NCBI GenBank assembly: GCA_905480285.1
Contig: CAJQPT010000065.1
Coordinates: 1 to 64,000, forward strand
From: an uncultured bacterium
Lineage (GTDB): Bacteria; Planctomycetota; UBA1135; GCA-002686595
Direction: 5' to 3'
DNA: 64,000 nucleotides
Part shown: piece after piece, positions 16,179 through 24,797 of the stretch
How positions within the stretch are numbered: the stretch's first letter is position 1
How the letters are laid out: every line of letters starts with the position of its first letter
Translations under genes and position numbers: made by a program
Notes under the pieces: model-generated
The model's input: only the letters and a program-made list of their open reading frames with translations
Database searches by the model: none
Told to the model about the DNA's origin: nothing

Positions 16179-16829
16179 TCAGAGGATGTAGGTCTTGTCC
16201 TTCTTGATGCTCTTCATCTTCACCTTGTGCTTGGCGAGGGCAGCCTTGAGCTTGGCCTCGTCGAGCTTCTCGTCCTTCTTCATCTGGATGATGATCTCCG
16301 GACCGGCGTAGACATCGGCGACGTTGTCCCCGAGGGACTTCATGAGGGTCTCACGGACCCTACCGGCGGTGTCGCTTCATGTCAGGCCGGGCGTCTTGGC
16401 GACGTAGGCCGCCTTCGCCCGCGCCGACTCGCGGCTGGTGAGGGAGACCCACTTGAGGCGCTGCTTCTCGATGGCGGCCTTCAGGGCCTTTTCGTCCACC
16501 TTGACCCCCTTCTTCAGGGTGAAGCTGGCGCGGGTGCCGCTCCAGAAGATGCGTTCGATGTCGTCGTCCTCGTCGAGGACAGTGAGGAAGGCCGCACGGG
16601 CCTTCTTGCCCGCGCTTCAGCCCTTGCCGGAGGCATGGAGGGTCCAGACGGTGATCTTGTCCTCCTTGGCCTCCTTCTTCTTCGTGTCGCCCTTGACGGC
16701 GGGGCCGTCGTCACCCTTCTGGGCGATGGGCTTGGAGGTGGGGCCTTCCTGGTGGGCGGTGACGAGAGCGCTTGAAGCGATCCCGGCCACAGCCACGAGC
16801 AGGGCTCCCTGAACCAGTCTTGTGATCAT
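16179..16829 (-). CDS. Candidate exported selenoprotein: two HMA-like domains, each with an in-frame UGA
   Basis: One frame of 216 codons from the ATG at 16829 to a TGA at 16181-16179, interrupted only by TGA at codon 71 (16619-16617) and codon 151 (16379-16377). Residues 1-25 are a signal peptide (LVQGALLVAVAGIASSALVTA); a Lys/Asp linker follows. Residues 58-131 and 138-208 are two ferredoxin-like beta-alpha-beta-beta-alpha-beta domains of the MerP/HMA type: KITVWTLHASGKG-U-SAGKKAR and YVAKTPGLT-U-SDTAGRVR, where U takes the place of the first Cys of the CxxC metal loop; the second Cys position is Gly or Thr. The domain ends (LDEAKLKAALAKH; VDEKALKAAIEKQ) also match each other. Each UGA is followed by a SECIS-like hairpin. 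A pseudogene with two nonsense changes at homologous sites is the alternative; a reading stopped at residue 70 would leave only a signal and linker. The gene is transcribed divergently from ppsA. Confidence 0.72.
16345..16361 (-). promoter_or_regulatory. SECIS-like hairpin after the second in-frame UGA
   Basis: AGGGTC (16361-16356) pairs with GACCCT (16350-16345) across the loop CGTGA. Twenty-one bases separate the UGA from the loop, and the loop has G as its second base. This matches what is known of bacterial SECIS elements: a short hairpin inside the coding region with an apical G, some 16-37 bases after the UGA. Confidence 0.55.
16587..16605 (-). promoter_or_regulatory. SECIS-like hairpin after the first in-frame UGA
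   Basis: GAAGGCC (16605-16599) pairs perfectly with GGCCTTC (16593-16587) across the loop CGTGC. Eighteen bases separate the UGA from the loop. Loop sequence (CGTG) and distance nearly equal those after the second UGA. Confidence 0.55.
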
Positions 16830-17083
16830 GAGATGAGGGTTGCTGAGCGCGGGCCAGGAAGCGGCCCGCTGGTTTGTATTACCCGGTGTTCTTCGCCGCG
16901 GGGCTACCGCGCGGACGAGAGGGTTGTGTGAAAACCTCGCGCGCCTCCGGATGACCCTGGGGAATATGCCCCTACCGCGTCAGGGCGCGGCATGCCGAAT
17001 TAGGGTTTACCCTCATTTATGTGCGGCAGCTTCGCTCTCGAAGAGGGAATTGGCCCGGTTCGCTCCCCATCCGCCAGGTACCC

Positions 17084-19795
17084 ATGACTCACCGCGACCA
17101 ATCCCTCCTCCTCTGGTTCTCCGAGGTCGGCAGAGACGACGCCGATCTCGTCGGCGGCAAGGGAGCCTCCCTTGGCGAGCTCTACCGCGAGCTGGTCCCG
17201 CGCGGCGTCCGTGTCCCCAACGGCTTCACGACCACGGCGACGGCGTACCGGCGGTTCCTTGAGGCACCCGTGGACCGGGACGCCTGGCTCGAGGTGGAGG
17301 AGCCCGAAGGGCTGGCCAAGGTCCGCGCGACCGCCGTCCGTTGCGACAGCCTGGACGAGGCGCTCCGCGCGTCCTTCGAGGGCGCAGACGCCAGCGATCA
17401 GCTGGAGATGTACGGTCGAACCGCCCTCGCCCGGCAGCTGGTGGAGGAGACCCCCGTCCCCCAGGACGTGATGGACTCCCTTCGGGAAGCCTACCGCGAA
17501 CTCTGCGACGAGTACGGCGCGGAGGTCGACGTGGCGGTCCGGTCCTCGGCCACGGTCGAGGACTCGGCGGACGCGAGCTTCGCAGGCCAGTGCGAGAGCT
17601 ACCTCAACGTCCACGGGTTCGAGGAGGTGCTGCTGCGCTGGAAGGAGTGCTGCGCGAGCCTCTTCACCGAGCGCGCCGTCTCGTATCAGCTCGCCAAGGA
17701 GATGGACCCGCTCGCCGCGTCCCTCGCTGTCGTGGTCATGAAGATGGTCCGAAGTGACCTGGCGACCTCCGGGGTGATGTTCACCCTGGACCCCGACTCC
17801 GGACATCCGGGCGTCATCCACGTCAGCTCGAGCTACGGGCTCGGTGAGCTCGTGGTGCAGGGCTCTGTGTCCCCCGATCAGTTCACCATCTGGAAGGAGG
17901 GCCTGCGCCGCGGATACTCCGCCATCGTGCACCGGCACCTCGGCGCCAAGGACCAGGCCATGGTGTACTCCACCCAGGGGGGTACGCGGACCGAGAGCAA
18001 CGACACCTCCAGCGCCAGGCGGCGGCAGTGGTCACTCTCAAGGGAGGAGATCAGCGAGCTCGGCCGCATGGCGCTCGCGATCGAAGAGCACTACGGCCAG
18101 CCCATGGACATCGAGTGGGCGAAGGACGGGCGAAGCCAGGACCTCTTCATCGTCCAGGCTCGCCCAGAGACCGTTCACTCCAAGGCTCGGCCCACCGAGA
18201 TCGTCCGCTACGCGATGCCGTCGGGCCTCGCCGCTCAGCTCGCGGTGGATGGGAAGGTCCTCGCCGAGGGGCAGGCCGTGGGGACGCGTATCGGCAGCGG
18301 CCGTGTGCGGCTCTACAAGAACTACGAGGAGGTCATCCTGCGCAAGCGGGCTCTTCGGGAGCGGATCGCCGCCGGAGAACGCCTCGACGGCATTCCCGCG
18401 GAGGAGCGCGTCTTCGACTCAGGCGACGTCCTCGTCACCGAGATGACGACCCCCGACTGGGAGCCGCTCATGAAGGACGCCTCCCTGATCATCACCGAGA
18501 AGGGCGGGCGCACCTCCCACGCCGCGATCATCGCGCGGGAGTTCGGCATCCCGGCCATCGTCGGCTGCGAGGACGCCACCAAGCGCCTCGCCCCCCTTCA
18601 AGAGGTCACGGGCACCTGCGCCGAGGGCGACATCGCCCTGGTCTTCGATGGCATCCACCCCTTCGAGATCGAGCGGACCGAGGTCGACACGTCGATCGAG
18701 CTCGAGACCAAGATCAAGCTCAACGTCGGGTTCCCCTCCAAGGCGCTCACCGACAGCCGCCTCCCCGTGGACGGCGTCGGACTCGCTCGCCTCGAGTTCA
18801 TCCTGACCAGCGAGGTCGGCGTCCACCCGCTCGCCCTCCTCTACCGCCAGGAGCTGCAGGACTTCCTGGAGACCGGCAAGGTCGCCCCCGTCCTGACACG
18901 CTTCCAAGAGCGCCTCGAGGCAGAGGGCTCGGAGGAGCTGCGTGGCATGCTCGGGGCCATCGACCGGCGCACCGCGGCCTACGCGGACAAGCGCCAGTTC
19001 TTCGTGGACCGGGTCATGGAAGGCGTCGGCCTCATCTGCGCCGCCTTCCACCCCCGCCCGGTCCTCGTGCGGCTCTCGGACCTGAAGTCCAACGAGTACC
19101 GCGAGCTCCTCGGCGGGCGACTCTTCGAGCCTGTCGAGGAGAACCCGATGATCGCCTGGCGAGGCGCGAGCCGGTACGTGGACCCCGACTTCACCCCCGC
19201 CTTCGAGATGGAGTGCGACGCGCTCCGGCTCGTCAAGCGGCGACTTGGCCTTGAGAACCTCGAGCTCATGGTCCCCTTCTGCCGCTCACCAGAGGAGGGC
19301 GCCGAGGTCAGCGAGCTCCTCGCCGACCGCGGGCTGGGCCCCGAGGCCGACGTGCGCCTGTTCCTGATGATCGAGCTGCCCAGCAACGTCATCGAGGCGG
19401 ATCGGTTCATCGACGCCATGGACCTCACGGGCGGCTCGATCGGCTCGAACGACCTGGTTCAGACGGTCTACGCCGTCAGCCGTGACGACCTCGAGGGGTA
19501 CCGCCACGCCGTGGACGCCCGCTCCCCCGCGGTCCAGCGCATGATCGCCGACGCGATCACGGCCTACCGCCAAAGGGGGCTGGAGATCGGCATCTGCGGC
19601 CAGGCCCCGAGCGACCACCCGGACGAGATCCCCGCGTTCCTGGTCCAGTGCGGCATCAGCTCGATCTCCGTCACCCCCGACACCGCTCTGGACGTGCGCC
19701 TCGCCGTCGCTCAAGCGGAGGCCGACGCGCGGGCGGAAGCCGGAGTCCGCAACGAAACCTCCGCCACGCCGGGGCCCGACACCGACGTGGCCTGA
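17084..19795 (+). CDS. ppsA: Phosphoenolpyruvate synthase (pyruvate, water dikinase)
   Basis: 903 residues; the ATG at 17084 leads directly into LLWFSEVGRDDADLVGGKGASLGEL, the start of the N-terminal pyruvate/PEP-binding ATP-grasp domain. KMVRSDLATSGVMFTLDPDSG and SSYGLGE are typical of PpsA. The swivelling phosphohistidine domain carries the catalytic His in ITEKGGRTSHAAIIAREFG. The C-terminal PEP-binding barrel has SIGSNDLVQTVYAVSRD and GICGQAPSDHPDEIP, the last with the catalytic cysteine. The enzyme makes PEP from pyruvate with ATP for gluconeogenesis. The protein is about 110 residues longer than the E. coli enzyme, with extra sequence in the lid region near residue 95-130 and in the C-terminal half. 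Confidence 0.9.
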   Translation: MTHRDQSLLLWFSEVGRDDADLVGGKGASLGELYRELVPRGVRVPNGFTTTATAYRRFLEAPVDRDAWLEVEEPEGLAKVRATAVRCDSLDEALRASFEGADASDQLEMYGRTALARQLVEETPVPQDVMDSLREAYRELCDEYGAEVDVAVRSSATVEDSADASFAGQCESYLNVHGFEEVLLRWKECCASLFTERAVSYQLAKEMDPLAASLAVVVMKMVRSDLATSGVMFTLDPDSGHPGVIHVSSSYGLGELVVQGSVSPDQFTIWKEGLRRGYSAIVHRHLGAKDQAMVYSTQGGTRTESNDTSSARRRQWSLSREEISELGRMALAIEEHYGQPMDIEWAKDGRSQDLFIVQARPETVHSKARPTEIVRYAMPSGLAAQLAVDGKVLAEGQAVGTRIGSGRVRLYKNYEEVILRKRALRERIAAGERLDGIPAEERVFDSGDVLVTEMTTPDWEPLMKDASLIITEKGGRTSHAAIIAREFGIPAIVGCEDATKRLAPLQEVTGTCAEGDIALVFDGIHPFEIERTEVDTSIELETKIKLNVGFPSKALTDSRLPVDGVGLARLEFILTSEVGVHPLALLYRQELQDFLETGKVAPVLTRFQERLEAEGSEELRGMLGAIDRRTAAYADKRQFFVDRVMEGVGLICAAFHPRPVLVRLSDLKSNEYRELLGGRLFEPVEENPMIAWRGASRYVDPDFTPAFEMECDALRLVKRRLGLENLELMVPFCRSPEEGAEVSELLADRGLGPEADVRLFLMIELPSNVIEADRFIDAMDLTGGSIGSNDLVQTVYAVSRDDLEGYRHAVDARSPAVQRMIADAITAYRQRGLEIGICGQAPSDHPDEIPAFLVQCGISSISVTPDTALDVRLAVAQAEADARAEAGVRNETSATPGPDTDVA

Positions 19796-19813
19796 GCCGC
19801 GAGGCTCCGTCGC

Positions 19814-19872
19814 TCACTCCGGCCGCGAGGTCACTCCGGCCGCGAGGCCCCGCCGGTCACTCCGGCCGCGGG
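19814..19872. repeat. Three copies of a 16-bp repeat at the 3' end of the HtrA gene
   Basis: tcactccggccgcgag occurs at 19814 and 19831, and a near copy at 19857. The third copy contains the stop codon and last codons of the minus-strand protease gene, so the other two look like tandem duplications of that gene end. Confidence 0.7.
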
Positions 19873-20942
19873 CGCTCGCCGAGCAGGACGGAGACCTTCC
19901 TCGCCAGCTGGTCCCTTCGGACCTCGAGCTCCACCTTGGTTCCGGGAGCGAAGCTGGCGACGACCGCCATCAGGCTCTGCACGGTGGTGACGGGGCGGTC
20001 ATTGACCCGGACCACCACGTCCCCGGACTCGAGCCCGGCCTGCTCGGCCGGCCCGCCCTTGACCACGCTCCGCACCGCGACCCGGCTCGCCCCCGAGTAG
20101 TCCAGTCGAGCGAGCTCGGACTCGCGGACCTCGCGCAGGTTGACGCCGACGTATCCCCGCCGCACCTCGCCCCAACGGGCGAGCTGCTCGGTGACCTGGG
20201 CGACCATGTCCGCGGGGATGGCGAAGCCGATGCCCTGGCCCCCAGTGCGGATATCAGCGACGGCCGTATTCACACCCACGATCCGGCCCTGAAGATCCAC
20301 GAGCGGACCACCGCTGTTCCCGGGGTTGATCGCTGCGTCTGTCTGAATGAAGTCCTCGTAGGTCGTGATATTCGCCGTGCGGCCTCGCCCGCTCACGATC
20401 CCGGCGCTCACGCTGTGCCCAAGCCCCAGCGGGTTGCCCACCGCGATGACCCACTCCCCAACGCGCGCAGGCTCCTCGGCGCGAAGCGGCGCAGCGACGA
20501 GCCCGTCAGCCTCGACCCGCAAGAGCGCGAGATCGCTCTCCGTGTCCATCCCCACCAGCTCCGCGTCCAGGGCGCGGCCGTCGAGCAGCTGGATACGGAT
20601 CGCGTCCGCGCTGTCCACCACGTGGGCATTGGTGACAATGAGCCCTTTGGCGTCGAGCACGAAGCCCGACCCCACTCCGAGCGGCCGAGTCCCGCCCTCT
20701 GCCCGTCGCCCGGACTCGATGCGCACGACCGAGGGCGCGATGCGCTCGCTGACGGTCTCGAACGCCTGGGACACGCCCTGAGCCACGTCCGCGTCCGACT
20801 CGAGGTGAGCGGAGCCTGCGAGCGCCAGCCCGAGGATCGCACCCGCGACCCCAAGACCCGTCCGCACGGACCCCGCCCTTGAAGCGGAGCTCGTGGAGGC
20901 GTCGCGGGAGGGAGCGGTCGGTCGGTTGAGGAGGAGGCTCAT
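19857..20942 (-). CDS. HtrA/DegP-family serine protease with one PDZ domain
   Basis: 361 residues. A hydrophobic segment at 28-45 is a membrane anchor or signal. The chymotrypsin-fold domain has the full triad: His107 in IVTNAHVVD, Asp137 in TESDLALLRV, Ser210 in DAAINPGNSGGPLVD. A single PDZ domain covers about 265-355 (GPAEQAGLESGDVVVRVNDRPV). It would act in the periplasm as a quality-control protease. The divergent-side gap of 327 bases contains no gene. Two further copies of its 3' end stand beyond its stop. Confidence 0.9.
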   Translation of the reverse strand: MSLLLNRPTAPSRDASTSSASRAGSVRTGLGVAGAILGLALAGSAHLESDADVAQGVSQAFETVSERIAPSVVRIESGRRAEGGTRPLGVGSGFVLDAKGLIVTNAHVVDSADAIRIQLLDGRALDAELVGMDTESDLALLRVEADGLVAAPLRAEEPARVGEWVIAVGNPLGLGHSVSAGIVSGRGRTANITTYEDFIQTDAAINPGNSGGPLVDLQGRIVGVNTAVADIRTGGQGIGFAIPADMVAQVTEQLARWGEVRRGYVGVNLREVRESELARLDYSGASRVAVRSVVKGGPAEQAGLESGDVVVRVNDRPVTTVQSLMAVVASFAPGTKVELEVRRDQLARKVSVLLGERPRPE

Positions 20943-21269
20943 GGGATGATGACTCTAAGGGGTTTTCGCGAGAGGACGCGGCGCGGACTCAACTCCTGGG
21001 CAATGGCCCGCCGCGTTTCAACCCCGGCGGATCCCGCCTCGAGCGCTGCTGCGCGGTACTGAACGGCCTCGCGGGTAGGCCCTGCGTACACCCCAGGTAG
21101 AACCTGCGTAGCCCCCGCCCGCAGCGTCACTCTGATCCGCCTTTGGACCGATCTCGGGAGGCCCCTGACGCGGGAACGACCACCGGGATCCCGCTGGCGC
21201 AGGATCCCCTTCAGCACCGGATCTTCGCAATCCAGAACCCTCGTCACTCGGCGTCACGACCGATCGGAT
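20943..21269. other. 327-base stretch without a supported gene
   Basis: Upstream of the HtrA gene and downstream of the cyclotransferase gene, both on the minus strand. Short open frames exist but are Arg/Pro-rich and lack start signals. I see no hairpin or promoter that I would defend. Confidence 0.4.
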
Positions 21270-22121
21270 TCACTCCGGCCCGGTGAGCTTGATCTTGAAC
21301 AGGTAAGGCCAGCGCTTCCCCGTCACGTAGATCGCGCCCGTCGCCGGATCATGCGCGATCCCGTTGAGGACGTCCTCGAGGGGCGAGTCGACGCGGGTCG
21401 AACCCAGGAGACCCCGGAGGTCAATCCATGCTGTGACCTGGCCAGTCACCGGGTCGATACGCGCGATGCGATTCCGCTTCCAGACGTTGGCCCACACCTC
21501 TCCGTCGATCCACTCCAGCTCGTTCAGGTTGCGGACGGGCCGCCCAAGGTCCGTGACCGTGACCCGCCGCTGCTCCGTCATGCCCTTGGGATCGAGGAAG
21601 CGGAGGACCGCGGTCCCGTCGCTCATGACCAGCTGCCCCTCGGGCGTCGTCGTCAGCCCCCAGCCCTCGCCCGGATAGCCGTATCCGTAGCTCATCGGCC
21701 GGAGCGAGGCCCGGTCGAAGAGCAGGGCGCGGCCGCTCTTCCACGTCAGCTGGTAGAGCAGCCCGCCGACCGACGCGAGGCCCTCTCCAAACAGGCTCGC
21801 GTCGATGGCACGGCGCTTGAGCACCTCCCCGGTCTCGACGTCCACGAGCCGTACGGAGGACTCCCCGTTGCGCCCGGTGCTCTCGTACATCTTTCCGTCC
21901 ACGATGAGCAGGCCCTGGGTGTAGGCCCGCCGATCATGGGGATAGCGCTCGACGATTTCGTAGCCAAAGACCGGTGTCCGGACCTGGGGAGGGGCGGTGC
22001 TCTCGGCCTGGCTCCCCCCGGCTCCGGGGGTGGTTGCGGGCTCGGACCCGCACCCTGCGCAGGCTGAGATCAGGGCGGCGAGGGCGCTCGCGAGGACGAT
22101 TCGGGTGCTGACAGCGTGCAT
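21270..22121 (-). CDS. Glutaminyl-peptide cyclotransferase (plant-type beta-propeller)
   Basis: 283 residues from the ATG at 22121, which gives a lipoprotein signal (RIVLASALAALISACAGC). The mature protein carries the family's blocks (PF05096): YPHDRRAYTQGLLIVDGKMYESTGRNGESSVRLVD, then FGEGLASVGGLLYQLTWKSGRALLFD, NELEWIDGEVWANVWKRNRIARIDPVTG and VLNGIAHDPATGAIYVTGKRW. The enzyme converts N-terminal glutamine into pyroglutamate, here at the cell surface or in the periplasm. A longer frame upstream is not supported because it would bury the lipoprotein signal. Confidence 0.85.
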   Translation of the reverse strand: MHAVSTRIVLASALAALISACAGCGSEPATTPGAGGSQAESTAPPQVRTPVFGYEIVERYPHDRRAYTQGLLIVDGKMYESTGRNGESSVRLVDVETGEVLKRRAIDASLFGEGLASVGGLLYQLTWKSGRALLFDRASLRPMSYGYGYPGEGWGLTTTPEGQLVMSDGTAVLRFLDPKGMTEQRRVTVTDLGRPVRNLNELEWIDGEVWANVWKRNRIARIDPVTGQVTAWIDLRGLLGSTRVDSPLEDVLNGIAHDPATGAIYVTGKRWPYLFKIKLTGPE

Positions 22122-22184
22122 GTACCTCCGAGGATAACGTCCGCCAGCGCAGCGCCCCCCCCTGGGTTGCCCCAAGTGCCAAGT

Positions 22185-22209
22185 CCCTTCCTCGCGTCGC
22201 GAGGAAGGG
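22185..22209. other. 11-bp hairpin in the divergent spacer
   Basis: cccttcctcgc pairs with gcgaggaaggg across a 3-base loop, between the divergent cyclotransferase and lipase genes. A terminator is not expected here, so it may be an operator or a leader structure. Confidence 0.4.
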
Positions 22210-22217
22210 CCCCCTCT

Positions 22218-22226
22218 TGCTAGACT
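22218..22226 (+). promoter_or_regulatory. Possible extended -10 promoter of the lipase gene
   Basis: TGCTAGACT fits the extended -10 pattern TGnTAnnnT, 85 bases before the ATG at 22311. No recognisable -35 element, as often with extended -10 promoters. Confidence 0.3.
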
Positions 22227-22310
22227 CTGGCGCCACCGCTCGGGCCTCCCGAGCCCTCGGACTCGATCTGGCCGCCCACGGCAGCGCCCCCTCATCTCCT
22301 CCTCTCGAAC

Positions 22311-24614
22311 ATGACACACCCGACCCGAAGCGCCCCCTCCAGGCTGCGGCGATCCACAGTTCTGCTCCTTGGGCTCACGACGCTCATCACCGGGTGCGTG
22401 GACGTGGACGATCCCCGATCCCAGACCGTCGCCGTCTACAACCCCTCGGCTGGCACCTTCCCGATCCCGAACGACCTGCTCTTCAGCGGCACCCTCGACG
22501 GGACCGTCAACATCCCGCCTGCACTGGACGGGAGCGGGAACCCGCTGCCGATCCCCGAACCCCTCCTGAGCCTCAACACGGTGGACGGCGCCTCGACGGC
22601 GGCCCCCATCCTGATGAACTTCTCGCGGGCCATCGACGACGCGTCGCTGGTCGAGGGCTCCAGCGTCCGGATGTTCCAGGTGACCGCCGAGACGGCCTCT
22701 GGTCCCGTCGGAGGCGCGGTCACCGCCATCACCAACGAGCTCAGCGCCGCGGATTTCTCCGTCTCGGTGGTCTCTGAGTTCGGGAACACGGCGATCCAGA
22801 TCCAACCCCTCGCGCCGCTCACGCCGAGCACCGCCGGCGGAAGCAGCGTCTACATGGTCGTCCTCACCGACGCCATCCTCGACGCCGACGGTGTGGGCGT
22901 GACGCGAGACGTCACCTACAACCTCGCAGCACAGGCGACTCCCTTCGACCCGGCCACGACCGAGCTCTCACTCGTCGGCCTCCAGGCCCTCGTCAACGCG
23001 CAGCTCGTCGCCTTCAGCTCGACGACCGCCGTCGCCCGCGATGAGGTCATCTGCTCCTTCACCTTCACGACCGAGTCCATCGGCTCCGGTCTTGGCTCCG
23101 TGATCACCATCGCGAACGGAGGCGAGGCAGCCCTGATCACGGGCCTCTGCGCGGCGTTGGGGACGTGCGGCGGCGACACGGCCCCCAGTCCGTTCTCGAC
23201 GCCGCTCGTCAACGTCGCTCCCATCGCTCCGGTGATCGGTTCGGTCGCGGACCTGACCGGCCCCAACCTCACGAGCGGGAACGCCGACATCTACGTGGGC
23301 AGCTTCCAGGCGCCCTACTACCTGACCGCTGCGGCCAACGCGACCTTCGACCAGGTGACGTTCGACTCGGCACCGCTGACCGCCCCCTGGGCCACGCGCT
23401 ACCCCGCGCCCCTGGAGGCCGCCCTGCCAGCTGCCGAACGCGACAACAATGTCACGCGCTTCAACCCGCTCCCCGTCGCCACCGATGCCGAGATCATGCC
23501 CGTGCTGCTCTCGGTCCCCGGAGCTGCGGTTGGAGCGCCGCCTGCGGGTGGCTGGCCGATCGTCATGTTCGCCCACGGTATCTATCAAAGCCGCCTCAAC
23601 ATGCTCCCCCTGGCGGACGCCTTCGCCGACAAGGGCTTCGCGGTCATCTGCATCGACCTCCCGCTCCACGGAGTGAACGCTGCCGCCTTTGGTCCGACCA
23701 ACACCAACGGGGGGCTCCTCGCCAACGGAGCGAACATCTTCGTGGGATTCAACGATCAAAGCGGCGGGCCGCGTGAGCGGACCTTCGGGATAGACCTCCT
23801 GAACAACACGACGGGCGCTCCTGGCCCGGATGGCACCGCTGATACATCGGGTATCCACTACGTGAACCTGGCCAACCTCGCGGTCACCCGCGACAACCTC
23901 CAGCAGACCGTGGCGGACTTCGCAAGTCTCCGCGCTGCCCTCGGGGGGCTGTCCGTGGCGAACGCCGGAGGCGACGTCTTCGATGAGACCAAGGTGCACT
24001 TCGTGGGACACTCCCTGGGGGCCATCGTCGGCATGCCGTACATCACGCTCGACGACGCCAACCTGACCGCCAGCACCCTGGCCATGGGCGGCGGCGCGAT
24101 TCCCTATCTCCTGGAGTCGTCCATCGCCTTTGGACCGACGATCCAGGGCGGCCTCACGGCGGCTGGCGTTCCGCCGGGATCGCCCCAGTACTACCAGTTC
24201 CTCCAGACGGCACAGACGGTCATCGACACCACGGACGCGATCAACTTCACGGGCTTCGGCGCCACCGGGCCGCTGTTCGCGATGGAGGTCATCGGCGGCG
24301 GACCGCTCGGCGGGCTCACCGATCTCGTGGTCCCCAACCTCGCCGCGGGGAACCCGCTTGGGGGCACGGAGCCGTTCATCAGCGAAGCTGGGCTCGCCTC
24401 CGTCAGCGTGACCACCACGGTCCCCGCCGGCCAGCGCGCCGCGGTGCGGTACATCGAGGGGTCGCACAGCTCGGTGCTGGTCCCGGTGATCGACGGGCAG
24501 AGCCCCGGAGCCAGCAACTCCGCGGCCTGGGTCGAAATGCAGGAGGCGCTGACCGAGTTCCACGCCACCGACGGCGCAACCGTCACCGTCACCGACCCGG
24601 CCCTCGTGCAGTAA
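22311..24614 (+). CDS. VolA/Pla-1-family extracellular lipase-like lipoprotein
   Basis: 767 residues. Residues 10-29 are a lipoprotein signal (LLLGLTTLITGC, lipidated Cys29). The mature start, GTFPIPNDLLFSGTLDGTVNIP, is the hallmark of the bacterial virulence-factor lipase N-terminal domain (PF12262). The C-terminal half is an alpha/beta hydrolase: PIVMFAHGIYQSRLNMLPLADAFADKGF is the oxyanion strand and VHFVGHSLGAIVGMPY holds the nucleophile near residue 568 in GHSLG; a late His is in YIEGSHSSV. It probably hydrolyses lipids or esters at the outer membrane. It stands alone and is closed by a strong terminator. Confidence 0.8.
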   Translation: MTHPTRSAPSRLRRSTVLLLGLTTLITGCVDVDDPRSQTVAVYNPSAGTFPIPNDLLFSGTLDGTVNIPPALDGSGNPLPIPEPLLSLNTVDGASTAAPILMNFSRAIDDASLVEGSSVRMFQVTAETASGPVGGAVTAITNELSAADFSVSVVSEFGNTAIQIQPLAPLTPSTAGGSSVYMVVLTDAILDADGVGVTRDVTYNLAAQATPFDPATTELSLVGLQALVNAQLVAFSSTTAVARDEVICSFTFTTESIGSGLGSVITIANGGEAALITGLCAALGTCGGDTAPSPFSTPLVNVAPIAPVIGSVADLTGPNLTSGNADIYVGSFQAPYYLTAAANATFDQVTFDSAPLTAPWATRYPAPLEAALPAAERDNNVTRFNPLPVATDAEIMPVLLSVPGAAVGAPPAGGWPIVMFAHGIYQSRLNMLPLADAFADKGFAVICIDLPLHGVNAAAFGPTNTNGGLLANGANIFVGFNDQSGGPRERTFGIDLLNNTTGAPGPDGTADTSGIHYVNLANLAVTRDNLQQTVADFASLRAALGGLSVANAGGDVFDETKVHFVGHSLGAIVGMPYITLDDANLTASTLAMGGGAIPYLLESSIAFGPTIQGGLTAAGVPPGSPQYYQFLQTAQTVIDTTDAINFTGFGATGPLFAMEVIGGGPLGGLTDLVVPNLAAGNPLGGTEPFISEAGLASVSVTTTVPAGQRAAVRYIEGSHSSVLVPVIDGQSPGASNSAAWVEMQEALTEFHATDGATVTVTDPALVQ

Positions 24615-24697
24615 GTCAGCGAAACGCTGGGTCGGGGCGCGCCTCGATCCAGCTCGCGAGCGGCCTCATCCCCCGGGACACTGGGGATGAGCAAAAG

Positions 24698-24736
24698 AGA
24701 AGGAGGCCGGAGCACTCAGTGCTCCGGCCTCCTTCT
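24698..24736. terminator. Bidirectional rho-independent terminator
   Basis: An 18-bp perfect stem, 24698-24715 against 24719-24736, with a 3-base loop and T-rich tails in both directions (TCTTATTT on the plus strand, CTCTTTTGC on the minus). It separates the convergent lipase and rpsN genes. Confidence 0.85.
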
Positions 24737-24797
24737 TCTTATTTGCGCCTGCGGTGCGCCAGCAGCGGGCCAGTCGTGAGCCCGGCGCCTCTGGGGA

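Noticed and set aside
16179-16181. The last UGA read as a third selenocysteine
   Set aside because: The sequence beyond it shows no domain and runs into the terminator hairpin.
16617-16829. A 70-residue gene ending at the first UGA, with the rest a pseudogene
   Set aside because: The frame stays open and domain-like for 80 codons to the second UGA and 65 codons beyond it, both stops are UGA at homologous positions, and each has a SECIS-like hairpin. A real terminator follows the full-length end only.
22968-24563. Long antisense frame opposite the lipase gene
   Set aside because: Same GC-bias artefact; the lipase strand has the signal peptide and the GHSLG motif.
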